Origin: Cyclina sinensis
Lineage: Eukaryota > Mollusca > Bivalvia > Venerida > Veneridae
Assembly (NCBI GenBank): GCA_012932295.1
Contig: JAAONU010000019.1
Location: forward strand, 26,305,647-26,369,646
Length of the DNA stretch: 64,000 nt
Reading direction: 5' to 3'
A program made the position numbers and the translations under genes. Positions 10,771 through 25,449 of the stretch are shown in pieces. How positions within the stretch are numbered: position 1 is the first letter of the stretch; the number at the start of each line of letters is the position of its first letter. The notes beneath the pieces are model-generated. The model was given only the letters and a program-made list of their open reading frames with translations. It was not told where the DNA came from and did not search any database.

Positions 10771-13700
10771 CTTTAAAAAAAGCCCAACCATTTTGTAATG
10801 GAGATTTTTTCATTGGCCTTTTCATTAAAAGGTTTACAAAAAGGCAAACTGCAGTTGATAAAAAATAAAACAAGAGTTAATTGGACAGAAAGACCTTTTG
10901 AGAGTTTGTTGTACCATATCAGCTTGTGATAATTAGTTCCATTAAGGCAAAGGTAACTCTGTTTACCTAAGCTGTATCTTGTGAAAATCAGCAGTAAATT
11001 TCTTTATATTTGTTTTATCAGACAATCCCTCATCAACTAAAAACAACAATCAGTTCTTGCGAGACTTTTTATTGGTAGATCGCGACTGATACAGGGATGT
11101 ATTGCAGTCACTAATGAGTTTGCCAGGCTCTGGAGACACTAAGAGCTTGCTTCAAGATGCTTAATAAGTCTTAAATTTCTTATTTGTCCATATTTGTGCA
11201 CGTACAGATAGTAAAAGCTCATGTTCAACTATTGAATTATGGGTAGTAAGTACCTATGGCACGTGAGGTTTGCGGGAATCATAAAGACAAGACAGTAGCC
11301 TTTACATTGCAAAACAAAAAAGTTCTAGCTGCCATTAGGTAAGAAAGCTGATAGAAACTTTTCACTTTCACTGTCGAAGCCAGATCCCATTGTAATTATA
11401 TTGAAAGCTTTGTATTTGTCTACTATTTAATCAAAGAAAAGGCTGTAGACCCTTGGTATTCACTCATGTTGATGTCATGTCTTGGTCCATGTTGCAATAA
11501 TCAATGAATTAATTCTTTAAACTGTTCTTTCTTTGGCGAGTGATGTTGTTCAGGATTTCATAGGGTAAGTTCTTACATCTCAGTGATGGGGAGGATAATG
11601 GGAAAACTGAAAGAGGAGTGGGGTTACATATATGAACAAATTGGAACAAAAATTACACAACTTGAATTATCCTAATGTTATGGTTGCTTTAATTTTGCTG
11701 TCACTAAAATTGGAGGTAATTGGGTATGAAACTAGGGGCAAGTTGAAAAATAAGTACAAGAACTGTGATCATCTACAGAGTCAAAGACAGTTAGCCTTTA
11801 ATAATTCATAAGGGTGGCCCATGTTCATATCACACAGAGGGAGTTTTGCCAATAGGAATATACATGTATAGAGAAAACGCCATTGATTTTCACTGCCTGT
11901 AGACAGGTCTATAACTGACGTAGGGAAATTATAGGAAATTAAAGTGAAACAAGATTGTATTTTTTTCTGTAACAGTAGTCTAGGCTTAATTCTGGCTATT
12001 GGCATTTCGTGTTTATTCTGTTTATATATATTGCACTGCTGTTATGAGCTGGCAACTTCGTATTGCTGGGAAGCAAGGCCATGATAATAAATTGAACAAC
12101 TAGGGACCACTTTTTCATAGTCTCATTTTCACATTGCTTAATTTGAAGGATGGTAAAGCTTCTGTTATCTGCTACTTTTAGAGTGAGCTGTTTTAAACAT
12201 ATGGTGTTCAGTTGATTGGTATTATTTGATATAATTGTATGGCAGTTGACGTAATGCACAGTGTGACTGTAGATAGTTTGGTTTTTACAAAACCCTTTTT
12301 TTATACCCCTTTTTTCAAGAGCCCCTGTTTTGAGAACCCACTTTTGATAAGACTGTAGCAAACACCCAGTAAAAACGTTTACAAGAAGTCAAAGCCTCAG
12401 TAGATTTTTTTTTTGATAAAATTTCTCTTATGAATAAGGCACTGTGGAATATAAGAATAAATAAATGTTTAATGGCGCTTCTTAATAGTAAACATTAGCC
12501 ACCAACTGTCTGCCTTTCCCTATGATTATTCTGTCAGATATGTGCCAGTTTTCTGGGTTAGAGGAACAACATTGTTGTAAATGATATGTAATTATGTGGA
12601 ACTCTACCAGTTCATCTTAGTTGGTGGTCATACTTGTCATGAGCTCCATATTTGGGCATATTGGTGAGACTGTAATTATGGAAAATTCTCTGAAATACAA
12701 AAAATGCAAGTCCCACACATATATGAATAGTATAGAGCAGCTAATAAATTTGATTTCAAAATCATGTGAAAGTTAATATTTTGAAAGAACCAGATCTTAA
12801 CATTTAGAAAACAATTAGATTAGACTGATTCATTAATTAGACCACTTTTTCATTGATCTTTTTATTAATGGTGATCATTACTACATATATAGAGGTTAAT
12901 GATAAAGGTAATAAACTATGATACAGAATGTTTCTCTAACTTAGTTTGTACATTAATTAACATCTTATTAATTGAGTAAATTAGCTCTTGTCAAAAATAG
13001 AAAATTTTCTGCACATTGGTGTGTATACATATAACTTCGGTATAAATGTAATGAATTGTGGTGAACCTTGAAAGCACATAATTAGTATCTGAACTCTTGA
13101 GAAAATCTGTAGTTTTTTAAAAACAGAAAAATATCTTCATATACGTGTAACTCTTGTATAAAAGTAATGACTTTGCATCATTACATCAGAGCTGTTAGTA
13201 TTAGTAAGAAATCAATATTTATACCTTGATAAATGGATATAAGCTTATTAAGAATAATTAATGATCAATTGCTGTATTGTATAAGAAATGTCAAGGAGCA
13301 AAAATAATGTATAAATGTGAGAGAATTCATTTACATGCATATTTTTCTCTTAAAATATATCTCAGAGCAAATCTTGAGGAGTACAGATAGGTATAATTAG
13401 ATTGCATGGCTGCAGATCTGATGTACCTTTGATGTGATAATAAATTCAGTGGATTAGTAGGGATATATTGCTTTTCTAATCAGATTGCATCACAACTTTT
13501 GCAAAGAAGCCATTGGAATATACAAGTTTTACTAACTATAGAATTACGCCATCTTTACAGGTCATGCTTTTACAAATTACTTGGCTGCTAATTACTGCAG
13601 AAAAGGGACACAGTCTGCTCATTTTAAGATAGCTTAAACCCTTGTTCAGAAACTTTAAATGACTGTAGAATTTGTTAGATGTGTTAACACTTAAATGCTG

Positions 13701-16700
13701 TTTGAAGTAATGCCAGAGAATCTGTTATGAAGGTTCTTTTTGATTATTGTAAAATTGAACTGAAACTGCATGGAGACAAGGGGCTCTTTCAGAATTGATA
13801 GTCATGATTTTTAACTACAAAGATCAATATATGATCTAAAAGACCTATTTGCCTTGTAATAAAGCCATTTGTTACAAAGGTCTTTCTTTTTGAAACATTC
13901 ATTAATACTATTGATCACCGTTACAGGAGATAAATTATGCTTTATTAAACAAATACAGAAAAAGTTCCATGTCACTTCAAAGGTTTATTGAATTTTCCAT
14001 AGGAGGTAGTTGATACCATGTACCAATTAATGAACATTTTAGGAACAACTTCTATGATCCGACTTCTATGATCCATCACCTTTGAACTTTTCTCAACATA
14101 ATTTGAAGACTTTACTGAGTCTTGGAGGGTCAGAGGGCAGCAGTATATTGGGAGGAGCATTTCAGCAGTCAATTAATTAAAGGTCAAAGTTAACATGGTG
14201 TGTCAGTTTCAGTTTTGATTTTTAAATGGTCATGGTATTGAGTTTGACTAAAGAGTAGAATGATGTATGTAGTAAATGTAGTCCAAAAGTCTGTGTCACA
14301 CATTAGAATGACAGAACAGGGGGCATCGGATGAAGGTTTTTACTGAGTGACTGCTTCTATTCAAGCACTATTTATATACTTTTTGCATTATTCTTTTACT
14401 GCCATCAAAACATGTATAGCACTAATACACTCCTAAAGTTTCCATCAATTAGGGTTAGAGTATTTACCACCTAAGAATTGATAAATCTTCTCATAGTAAT
14501 TAATACAAGAAATGTCTAAAATTAAGAATTGCAAAATCAATTTAGAGAATTATTTTTATGGAAAGCTTTGTAATCCTACTTGTTAATAACTATTTTTATA
14601 TTGTCTACAACTAAAGGTTTTCTCACTAGTTCATTTGTTAAGTCTATTTATCATCAACCGTTTTTATTGCCCACTCGGGGAAATAAAACTCCTGATACCG
14701 AATTAGGAATTACCAAGATTACAATTATTTTCCATGAATTCCGAGAAGACATACAGCTAAAGTCGCGGGAAATGACCGTTTTATTGTGGCTACTGGATAT
14801 TTAATGGACATCAGTGACAGTATGGCCGATTGTTAATTTTACTGATTACTTGTGAACATGACTCATTGCCATTTTCAGGGGAAAATCTTTTGTACTGTGT
14901 TCTGTAAATCTTGCTTGTTCAATTTCTTTGATTTAATGTTTTTCTTCAAGAAACTCTTGCTGGTTTGATAAATCTGGTAGACATATTAAGAGCACTAAGT
15001 ACTGGCTGTTTTCCACATTACATACAAATGCATTATCGTGTAAAAAGATTTTAAAAAGATATAAAAATAAAGATTGAAATAATGAAATGATGCTATTTCT
15101 TGTGTAAAGTAAAATAGTCTAAGTTTAGAGACATGAGGTGTCTGGTTTGGAAAAAGGAATTTTCACTGTGCCCTTACGATTAAATAAACTTTGTCCAGTT
15201 TTACTGAAATAAGTATCTCCACAATCCCTGTGAGATAATCTCTGTGAGATACTTAATTTTTGTAAATGCTTTTCTTCAAACACATTTGCAGCAAAATTCA
15301 AGAGGGAGAGAGAGTAGTTTGTTCAGTTGATAATGAAGTCCTGTTTAAAGAAGAAAAAAGCCTTTGGTTCCTGAAGTTTTTCTTGCTGCAGTTTTAATGA
15401 GATTAGGGAAATGTCTTTATTACATTTTCATTCAATCCAGAAACCATTAGCTATTCTGTAACTTCTGAGATTAGATTTTTGCTTTCCTTAAGAAATCATT
15501 AACTGTTCCACAACTTAAAGAGATTGAATTTTTTAAAACTAATTGAAGTTCTGTTTTGGCTGCTTTATTATGTTATTTAAGAGTTTTCTGTTTTGCAGAA
15601 GGATAAGATCTCTGTCATCTTGTCATGCAAAAGTCTCTGAAGTTTTTAGTTTGATCTTTGATTGAATTGTGGTTAATTTATTTGTTACTTGGTCTACATC
15701 TATTGAGTCTATAATGTTCTTTAAATATTTATTATCTGAACTTTTTTTTGTGCAGTGACCTTTGGTCAGAAAAAGTTATATTGGTTTTCTTGCAGCAAGA
15801 TTATAAAACTGATCTTTTTTACTACTTTTGTAATAATGGGGTATATTGATACCTTTAAATTAGCCTTCTGAAGTTAAAAAAACTAATTTTCTTTTTTTGA
15901 AAAGAAATTAAAAATATATTGAAGAATCTTGTCATTTAGTAAAAGACTAAATTTAGAAAACTAAAACCAGAAGACAGACAAAAATGTGATTTATTTATGT
16001 AATGTTATATGTAAGAGCCATAATTCACCTGATGTTTCTAAAGTTAAATCTAGCATACCAACATCTAAAGGAAATGGTTCCTATTCATAGACTAAGGAAT
16101 TCACTTTACAGACTTAAGTAGATAAAATGAGTAAGCTAAATTGTACCCAAGCAGGTTTATTATAACTAAATTATCTTGATTTATTGTTCAGTCGATTTAG
16201 GGACAATATTTCTGAAGCTGTGAATCACTGTAGTGACCAGAGCCCTTTTATATTTGTTGCAAGATTTTTTCAGCTAAATGTGATACACAAGGGACATAGT
16301 CAATTGTGTTTATCACAAACTCTGATTTGGTAGAAATTTTCATAAATAAAATGTAGAAGTGTGGAGACTGTGCTGTGGCGTAACTGTCATATATATGCTG
16401 GAGTTATTGGGAGGTCTATCTGAAATTTACACTGTCACAAGAACAAAGGTGACACTATATCAATATTGGTAAATTTGAAGTACCGGTGTTGACCTCAGGG
16501 TCATCAATAAAAAGCTTCAAAAGCTCAGTACCATGACATAGAAAGCTTTTGTAGACAAACCTTTACAAGGTCTTGTTATAAATTTGTTCTCAGCATGGGA
16601 AGTTGAAAATTTACACCCTGTTTCTGTCTAAGTCAAAGTTAATCATGGCCTGACACAGACCATAGGCAGACTAGAAAACAAGTGTTTGAACAGATGCAAA

Positions 16701-18120
16701 AATGAAATATAGATGGTTTTTAAGTCATAATTCTTCCCTTTTTTTGTCTAGTACATTTCATACAAACTGCCTGCCAACAGATTTAAATACCGGCATTTCT
16801 TTCCCTTGATCTGAAGATGGTAGTCAAATACAAGTTTTGTAATTAACTTACTCAAGGTGTAACTAGGTTGTTTCCATCTTTTGATCTGCGTTTCAATTAC
16901 GCCCCTGAACAAATCTACAAGCTTTCAAGTTGAAAATACATAACTTTTAATGATAACCTCAACTTGTAAATTGTGAACTTGTCTTGATAGGCTGAAAAAA
17001 TGTATATTAAATGCACATGTCTATATTTGGTTATGATAGGGAGTGTTTTAAAATGTTAACATTCTTGTTAGTACAGTTATGTATTTCTGTTAAAAGTTTT
17101 ATCAGTGGTCGAAAAGACAAAATCAGAAACAATCCAATTTGCATTGATATGTACTTTTTAAAGAACAAACATTACCAAAATTTTTTACTGAAATATATTC
17201 ATTGTTAAAGGTAATGACCTTAAATATCCACATTCACTAAAGCTGACTATGGTCAGAATCTCTAATGTTGGCCTGCAGTTGAAAATTGAATTTACAGCAA
17301 TTCTGGAAGACATTTTAATATTTTCTTAGACATGAAAGATGTTTTGTATCATTTAATTTACATGATACCTAAGCATTCCCTGTGTTTTCAGCATTTATCT
17401 TTATTTTATCATGTATCATACATCTTGGTAATTTGTAACATGAATATAACTGAAAATGCTATATGAAATCCGAAGATTTTGTTGATATAAATAGGGTTTT
17501 ATGTAGTCTGTGTTAGTTTTAATTTTAGCTAAGACAGTTGTCAGAGAAGATTTTTAAAATTAAGTCTGATCTGCTCTGAAATTGATATTGTTATTCACAC
17601 TTTTTAAAAAGGAAGATGTATATAGCTTTTCTCCTCGTCAGTCGAAAAGTCAGTTGGTCTGATAAATATTTTGAGAAGACAGAGTCCTCATGCAGAATTT
17701 TAGCCTGGCTAAGACCCTTGTAGTTTTTTGGCTCACTGGTTCATAGGCCAGGTTCACAGAGGGCTGCATTCTGAAAACAGTTTTTCGAACAACTGAATAC
17801 AGGACTCTTAAACTTTACAGGATGGTTGGGCATGATAGATGGTAGTAAGTAGATGTTCCCTAATCACAGGGTCAAAGGTGAAGCTCACAGGGGCCTGCAC
17901 ATTGAAAACTTACTCTAGAATAATTGAGTTTCAAAGTGTAAAGGACAGTCAGGCATAATAAGGATATGCCTCTCCTGATTTTGGGCCAACTGGGTGACAG
18001 ATTGTGCTCACAGGGGCTTTAACTTTAAAATGATTTTCTGATCGATAAATCAAGAAAAACTGAGCCAAGGACTTTAAAAATATATTGGTTGTATATTTTG
18101 TTGGGCATATTACTAGAATA

Positions 18121-18727
18121 CAGTGGAAACCTGCTGTTAAGACCACCATTGGTTCTTCCAGAAAGTGGTCTTAATATCCAGTTGTCTTAACAGCAGGTTG
18201 ACCAAATTTTCCCATTCAAGTATTACTGTTAACATTTAGAACATCTCAATACTGAATGACCAAGTATTCCTATGAACCTATGACAGTTTAATTTAACACA
18301 TTTAAATAAGTATCAACTGTAATAACATTAGAAATAACCAATTTTCTATTGCATTTCAATGCTCGTTAAGAAATGACAAAAATACAATTGCCGGTGCAGA
18401 TGCAACAAATAAGACGGTACAAGAATAAAGGATCTAAAGGCCAAATATACCTTTGACAGTTTGACAGTTTTGACACATTTTCCAATTACCAACAAAAGAC
18501 GTTGTGTCATTTATCATGTGAAGCGCCATAGCCATAAAAATTGCAGGTCATAATCTGGAATGAAATAGCCCCGAAAAGTGGTCGCATTACAGAATAGTCG
18601 GTTGGTCTCAATATAGATTTTCCCAATTGTTGAAAATGGAGCACAAAAAAATTCCATTCAGTAAAAAATTGGTCTGAATAGGGAGTTGGTCACAATTTCG
18701 ATTTAGTCATTAAGTGGGTTTTTACTG
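18121..18727. mobile_element. 607-bp MITE with TA target duplication (pogo/Tigger-like)
   Basis: The left end begins CAGTGGAAACCTGCTGTTAA; the right end reverse-complemented begins CAGTAAAAACCCACTTAATG. TA flanks both sides (18119-18120 and 18728-18729). A second inverted copy of the first ~25 bp lies at about 18170-18200, and GGTCT(T/C)AAT motifs recur inside. No transposase frame. CAGT termini plus a TA duplication fit Tc1/mariner/pogo relatives. Confidence 0.75.
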
Positions 18728-19832
18728 TATATATGAATACTTTATATTTTGGTCCCAAGAGGTCAAAAGTCAAAGGTCACAGGAGGCAAGGGGTAGGTGG
18801 GTGGGGGGGATGCATACATGTTTCACAAACATCTTTTGTTTAGAGTAAGATTGTAACATTGTGTATTTGAATAAGACAGCATTTTAATACACTAGGATAT
18901 GAGATCTAGATGATCATAATAAGAACTTAACTTTTAATTATAAAGTAGTATGTGTAAACATTTTGTTTGAATTTAATAAAGGTAATCAAAATGTAACAGT
19001 GACTGGAAAATTATTCTCCCAAGTGTCATACTCATGCAGCCCATAAAACAATTAATTACAACAATGCAAGTTTATCGTGTGAAAAATCATTACAAAATTC
19101 ATAAAAGGCTAATTGTCATTCTGTATGTGGAAATTTGTGTAAATAAAACATTAGGAGTTAGTAGAATGATGCCTATTAATAGATTTGGCTAGGGAATTAT
19201 CAGTCTTGTTTGCAAATACTTGCCATAAAACAGAATTAATGACATACCCCTGATTTCCTGTTAGATTTTGTTGAATTGTAAATCGAATCTTATATGTATT
19301 ATCATGATTTAGAAAATACAAATTACTTCACAGTATTTTGAATAATATGTATTTTTACAAAATTTTATCAGCACTGAAAACTTTTCTGAAAAATTATTCT
19401 CTCAGAGTAATCAATAAAAAATACAAGTTTTAAGTGAAAGATGAATTTGTAATGATAATTCTTCTCTGAAAATTTAAGAAGTATTTTTTTTTTTAAATTA
19501 TTATTATCTTGTTAATTAAATAATGAACTCATCTAAACATTGTAGTTACCTCCCCTTAATTTTGTGAGCTGGTAGCTAACAGCCCTTTATCCGTACATGT
19601 AAGACAAATTTTTAATGTTGAAGTTTAATAACTGATATAGGGGTATTTTTTTCCAGTAATAAATATGTTCAAATCATTTATGCTCATCATAGGGCCATGA
19701 ATTCAAAAATCTTAATGAACTTAATTGAAGTTAACTCCCTTTGAAAATTGAGGTTAACTCCCGTTAGGAGTGAAGATAATTTTTTATGAAAACTGAACTT
19801 CCATTTTAATGGTAAACACAGGGTTAACTCCC

Positions 19833-20100
19833 TTGCCTGCTTAGCTCAATAGGCAGAGGACTGGATTAATAAGCTATAGGTCACTAGTTCAATCCCTGGG
19901 CAGGGCAAAATTTCTCTGTGACAGTTGATTTCAGACATGGTGTCTAATGTTCATTTGTCTCTCACCGCTGATTCAGAGTAGATCATTTGGGAAAAGTAGT
20001 CAATCACTTGCGGAAATTGGTAATTACTGCTTAGTTATCCAGCAAAACTGACCACGGAGATGACAAAGATGGTGAAATCGGTGTTAAACCCATACAAAAT
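19833..20100 (+). mobile_element. tRNA-derived SINE
   Basis: The head resembles a tRNA: TTGCC...GGCAA ends pair, there is an A-box-like TTAGCTCAATAGGCAGAG, and a B-box-like GGTCACTAGTTCAATCC. The body continues to GGTGTTAAACCCATACAAAA, a tail type shared by several bivalve SINEs. The left flank has other copies of GTTAACTCCC, so an exact target duplication is unclear. Confidence 0.75.
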
Positions 20101-22165
20101 ATAGCTCCCTAGTTTTGTAAGATTACTGCTTCTGTTTAACGGTATGTTGAAACATAGAGAAATAAGCATTTTATTGGCTGGCACCAGATAAATTGGATTA
20201 ATAGTACTAGTATTTATTTGGTGGTGAAAAATTACATCTCTAATGGAAAAGATTCCTGCACAAAATCGACTTGCAATTTATGGTTAATTGGATCTTAGTG
20301 GATCTTATTGTCACATACACAGACTTGTTTCTTTGCGATGTTGACATGGTATGTTAATGTGATTTACATACCAGGGTGATCAGTATTTCAGAAACAGAAA
20401 AAATATGTCATTAAGTTTGGCGAAGCCTTAATTTTCAATTTAAGAAGAGAATATATTTCAGAAGACTTAAAAGGATTGATCTTTATAGCCTGATATTAGC
20501 TAGCATCTCAAGACTGTGTTCAGGATTTTACAAGGTTTACACCACAAACGATTCAAAATAAATAGAACTGTTCCTGTTAGACAATGTAAGAATGAATATC
20601 CAAATTGATACTGTAGTTAATCAAAGTCTTTTGGTTTGTTTTAATTTTCAAGTCTGATTCCATTAGCTGTGAAACTGTCAGCATAGACTAATGGAGTTTA
20701 GCAGATAAACATATTTGAATGAATGTAGAAATAAACAGAAACATAGAAAATACAAAAAATAGTTTATCATGATCAGTTCTGTAAGAAATTTTCAGCCATG
20801 CATAAGAGATGGTATAGTTGATTTTCTTATTAACACCAATAAATATAATTTTGTGTGTGAGCAGACTTAGTGTCAGTTCTGTCTTCTTATTGGTTGAGTT
20901 GAAATATCCAATCATTATTGAGAATCTCAGACTGCATGGTTTCTGAAAATTCCTTACCTGACTGTAGACATTGACCAAACCTAGTCAGGTTATATTTTGT
21001 GAGATTTGCTTTCTTTTTTCCTGTAATTTTTGTCTGTAATAGTAATGAACTGTGTAATGCTATGCAGTTCTAGGACCTGAAGATCCAGACGTGGCATTTT
21101 TATGTGAATATCTTATCTAAGATATGGAAATAAGAAAACTCACTTACATCCTAGACTTATTGGTGGATTGAATGGTTAGTAATTATCTTTTTGCTGAAGT
21201 GTTTTCATTAGAGCAGACTTTGTTTAAAATAATCTAGGATGTAAGGACAAAGTGACAGTTTTTTGTTAAGTTGCCTGAGATGTAAGAACTCTTTCTTAAA
21301 ATTACTCAGCATTTTGCCCTTGATAATATCTTTTCCCCAATATAGAACAGCTTTTGTGTGGAAAAAGTCATGCATCTGTAAACTTTGTCACAAAGAAAGG
21401 GGACATAACTCTAAATTCTGAAAAGAGCTGCTGTGGTCAGGTCACATGTATATTTATATTAATTGTCAAAACAATCATGAATATCTATTAATATCTTATA
21501 GAAATCAAATTGCACTGTGTATCCTAAGTGACTTATTTTATATAGTTGTATTGATTGAGAAAAATATTTATTCACACAGTAAATAAAGTTAAATATGGTA
21601 AAAATCTTTTGTGACTGGCCTTATCATAGATTAAATGTACAATTATTCAGGAAAGTACATTTATATCTATGTTAGAAGTGAAAAAGTCTTAAATGTTACT
21701 TCTAATTCATGAAACTGAACAGCACTGTGATTTTAGCCTTTATCTTCAATGACTGTTATGTATTTTGGTCATTTTGTATCCTAACAGAACTTTAAAGACT
21801 GTAGCAATACTGAAATTCATTTATACCAGTGTTAGTAGTTTCAGGGCTGGAAAGAAGAAGAGAAGACACTGTTTAAAGGATTTTATTATATTGTCTGCAT
21901 TAAAACTGTGTACACACAAAACATTATTTTCTACTGAAGATCATATATTCAAGATCTCTGTTCTAACATTCCATGTTTAAGTGCCCACGCCCCTGTACCT
22001 TTGAACTGCATTGTCTGGTTCATATTTTATTGCCATCACCTCATGATTTCATTATCCTTTTATTACTTTAGTTTTCTTTGATTGTACACTTCCCCAATTT
22101 GTTCTGCTGCAAGGCATACAAATGTAAAGACCATGAAATGGCCCCTTTTTAGTTTTATAACATTC

Positions 22166-22290
22166 AACTTTTTTTCTCTCATTGACTTCAAGGCAGAAAA
22201 GTGTATTATTTTACTTTTATAACAGTCAACTTTTTTCTCTCATTGACTTCAAGGCAGAAAAGTGTATTATGTGTGTAGTGGTGTTATACC
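22166..22290. repeat. Two-copy tandem duplication, ~62 bp
   Basis: Two nearly identical blocks containing CTCTCATTGACTTCAAGGCA, each followed by GAAAAGTGTATTAT, lie about 62 bp apart in the TMEM132 intron. A recent local duplication with no function visible. Confidence 0.8.
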
Positions 22291-22616
22291 TTTTTTGCTG
22301 GCTAACTGCATTATTATTTGCAGTACTTTTGAAATCCAGTACTTGCATCAGTTCAGGTAGAAGGTTTGTTTTGAAGTTGTTTTGTGCACCATTTCGGTTT
22401 CTCCATGTAGAGATAAAAAGGTATATGGGGGGCTATGGAAGTGAGGTCAATGTTTGACATTCGCAATGGTCTTAGCACTTGCAAAGGTATGTTCCTGGGG
22501 TCAAAGTTAGCCTCACCCCAGGGGTTTCTTGATTTTACTTATACTTATTTATAGGAAAAAAACTTTTAAGCCTAGAAATAAAATGTTAACTGACATGAGA
22601 TGGGAAGTACTCCCCA

Positions 22617-22643
22617 CACTCCTAACCCCCCCCCCCCCCCCCC

Positions 22644-22675
<32 letters not shown>

Positions 22676-22760
22676 TTCTTTTTTAAAATAAATAGGTATG
22701 AAGTTACTTGACTCCTCTCCCCCCCCCCCCACCCCCCCTTATAAAAAAAAAAGTTCTTTT
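22617..22760. repeat. Poly-C / poly-A homopolymer tracts
   Basis: A long C run immediately followed by a long A run (about 22627-22670), then a second C run near 22718-22738 followed by A. The two tracts sit in a diverged segmental duplication: GCCTAGAAATAAA...ACATGAGATGG resembles GCTTTGAAATAAA...ATATGAGATTGG about 230 bp later. Lengths are error-prone in any assembly. Confidence 0.8.
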
Positions 22761-24502
22761 TTCTCCTTTATTGAAAAAGAACTTCTTAAGCTTTGAAATA
22801 AACTTTTAACTTATATGAGATTGGTCATTAGGGACCCCCCTCTTATGACTAGGTACTTGCCCTCCCCTACGCATATTTTTTTCACTTGGGCCTCTTGTTT
22901 AACTTGGCTTATAATTAATTATTCAGCACTGAGAAAAGTGGAGCATGCTGTCTGTGGACAGGTCTTGTTATACTTTGACTAGCATGCTGTCTTTTTTAGC
23001 AGGCTCTTGTTTACCTTTTTAGTTATTCTAACAGAGTACCCAAGGGTGACACAAGTGTTCCACTGAACACCCATCTAGTTGTTTATGTCTTGCAATAAGT
23101 TTTATGAATTAAATGCTGTCCTAAGATACAGTCAAATGAGAGGTGTATTTGAATTTTTGATATAAATTAGTTTTATGTGAATGTTTAACAGCTGAAATAT
23201 AAGTATAAAATTCAAATATAACAGTTTGGCTTGGATGAATTTCTCTTAGTTTTTGATGTGTCATAATGTAGTGGAAAAGAATTTATTACAATAATTTAAT
23301 GTTATTACATGATATTTCAGTGTGTGCTTGTAATTGAGATGTATGAAAGGAGATAAACATTCAAATTAAATTATTTATATCACTGAACCTTGCTCAGTGT
23401 TTGATGTTGATGTCTTTATAAACATTTATTTACAATGCAAAGTTTGCGTCTAATGAAAGGCATGTTATTTTTGCTGTATGAACTTGTGATACAACTGTGT
23501 TTAATATAATATTATGTGAGTCATACTTGTTTTAAATGTACATTGAAAATATTTTACAAAGAGAGAAATGACAATTACGTTTCACTTCTCTAGAATTTTT
23601 AGGCTTTTGTTGATTAATCATGAACTTGATGGCATTTAGTGAAGATAATTGGTTATGGCTTTCAAAAATGCAGTTTTCATATGATATGATAGATGGGTAG
23701 ACTATCTCTTCCATGTCTGTTGTGTATAATGACCATGAATTTCTTAATCCTGGTCATACAGGTGATAATCTTATAACTTGTGGCTTGTATGGTCAAGGTG
23801 TGTGGTCTAAAGCCATGGCATTCATTTAATTGTGTATCTTAATTGTTTATGGTACATACAAGTTTCAAATATGAACAATGCCACTGCGAAATAGTTTAGT
23901 TGATAAGAGATTTTTGGGTTTAATGTTCCCAGTTTCAGAGATATGCTCAGTAACACAGTCACTCAGATAATCTGAACCTCAGTTTAGATATTTCACCTGA
24001 CAGACCATTTTTATGGTAAGGGAATAAGGGGTCAAAACTTCACCCCTGTGGATTATCAGTCTGGCACATTATTGCCAGATGATGCACCAACTTATTTGCT
24101 TTTTAACCCAAAGACTGTTTGTTTATAAAAAAGGCATTGAACATTAAATTTGTCCTTCTTCAACAATAAATAGATACAAGACATGAAAACTTGCTGACTC
24201 TTTTTCTACTTTCAAAATGATTTTAGTTTTTGTTCATGGATTATATTTTAATAGTTCTCTGTCATGCAGGGGACATAATGCACAAAATCCTTTTGCTAGA
24301 TGAAGTAGGAGTTGTCTTTCTTGACACTGTTGCTTTTATCCAACTTTCAAATCATCGCCTCCCCTCCTTTCTCCTGCTTAATTTCCTTTTCTTCTTCCTT
24401 TCTCTGAAATCATTATTCAAAGGCAACCTTGTTTCTATTATTAGAAATGTTTTGTTTAGAGATAAAATATTTATTTAGATATCTACATACCTGTACTTTT
24501 AG

Positions 24503-24646
24503 GTGACAGAGATAGTGAATGTTGCTATACTGACAGGATGGGAACAAGTTTACCCACTGCATATCTATGCAGTGGATGATACTGACAAACTCACAGATGT
24601 TACACAACAGACAAAGTGCCATTCTGTTGAAGTTGATGTCCTTAAG
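24503..24646 (+). CDS. TMEM132: TMEM132 exon
   Basis: 144 bp, phase 0 at both ends; acceptor TACTTTTAG and donor GTATGT. It encodes TEIVNVAILTGWEQVYP, then a DDTDKLTDVT segment and a KCHSVEVDVLKV end. This matches the conserved TMEM132 block that in vertebrates reads similarly around an ILTG motif and a cysteine-containing stretch before VLKV. It follows the 8927 exon in frame. Confidence 0.9.
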
Positions 24647-25449
24647 GTATGTTTAAGTGTTAGAATTGTCCAGGTCTTAAGTCATTTGCTAACATGAGCA
24701 AAAGACTGTCTAGTTTATTTCACATCATAGGGAAACATAGTCTGAAAACTCTATCAGTCCAGCTCCAAAGCCTTCCTCCAGTCAAACTAGTTCCAGTGCC
24801 ATGATTGTGGAATGCCATTGAAGAGTCTCACCTCAGGAGGGATTGGAACTAGTCTTGTAAAATAAGACTGAAATGAAAATCAATTATCCATTTCATTTTA
24901 CTATCATAGAGAAACTGAAAACACTTTCAGAAGCATTGTACACTTACATCCTTATGGGCCATTATTATTAAACAAATTCTGTTTGGATGCATGATAAAAC
25001 ATTATATACATGTGTAGTACTGAATCACTTATTTATCCAGTGATTTAATGCATTTACAATGTCAAACTTAAATCTGTTAAAACAGATTCCTTCAAAGAGT
25101 ATCTTCCCTTGCCACCTGGCAACATCGATTCTTGGAAATGAAAATTGTCACCAACATAACACAAGTACCAATGATTATTCGATTTAAATCAGTTATTGTT
25201 ACATCACTAACTGGAACCAGCATATATAAAGACTGAGTGTAAAACAAGAACAATTTCTGACACAGCAGTGCCTTAGCTCCAATGTCTACTTTAGGACTGA
25301 TCTTTGATAAAGAAAAATCATTTAGCCAATCCCTGCAAGTGATTTTTGTTCACAGTTTTGAAAGAAAAACTCCATCTTTAATACATGTTTGTTAAAGTTT
25401 TTAGTAATTTTTGTTGGCAGCTTTTTTTTTCACTGGTTTTCTGTTACAG

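Larger units (their letters stand above)
9126..24502 (+). other. TMEM132 15.4-kb intron
   Basis: Runs from donor GTAAAG to acceptor TACTTTTAG. It holds an 8 x 72-bp minisatellite (10196-10770), a TA-flanked MITE (18121-18727), a tRNA-derived SINE (19833-20100), a ~62-bp duplication (22166-22290) and C/A homopolymers (22627-22740). No exon with splice signals and family similarity was seen inside it. Long first introns are usual for this gene family. Confidence 0.7.

Noticed and set aside
24786..24856. AACTAGTTCC / GGAACTAGT inverted repeat in a TMEM132 intron
   Set aside because: Only ~10-bp arms with unrelated flanks; within chance for this length of sequence.
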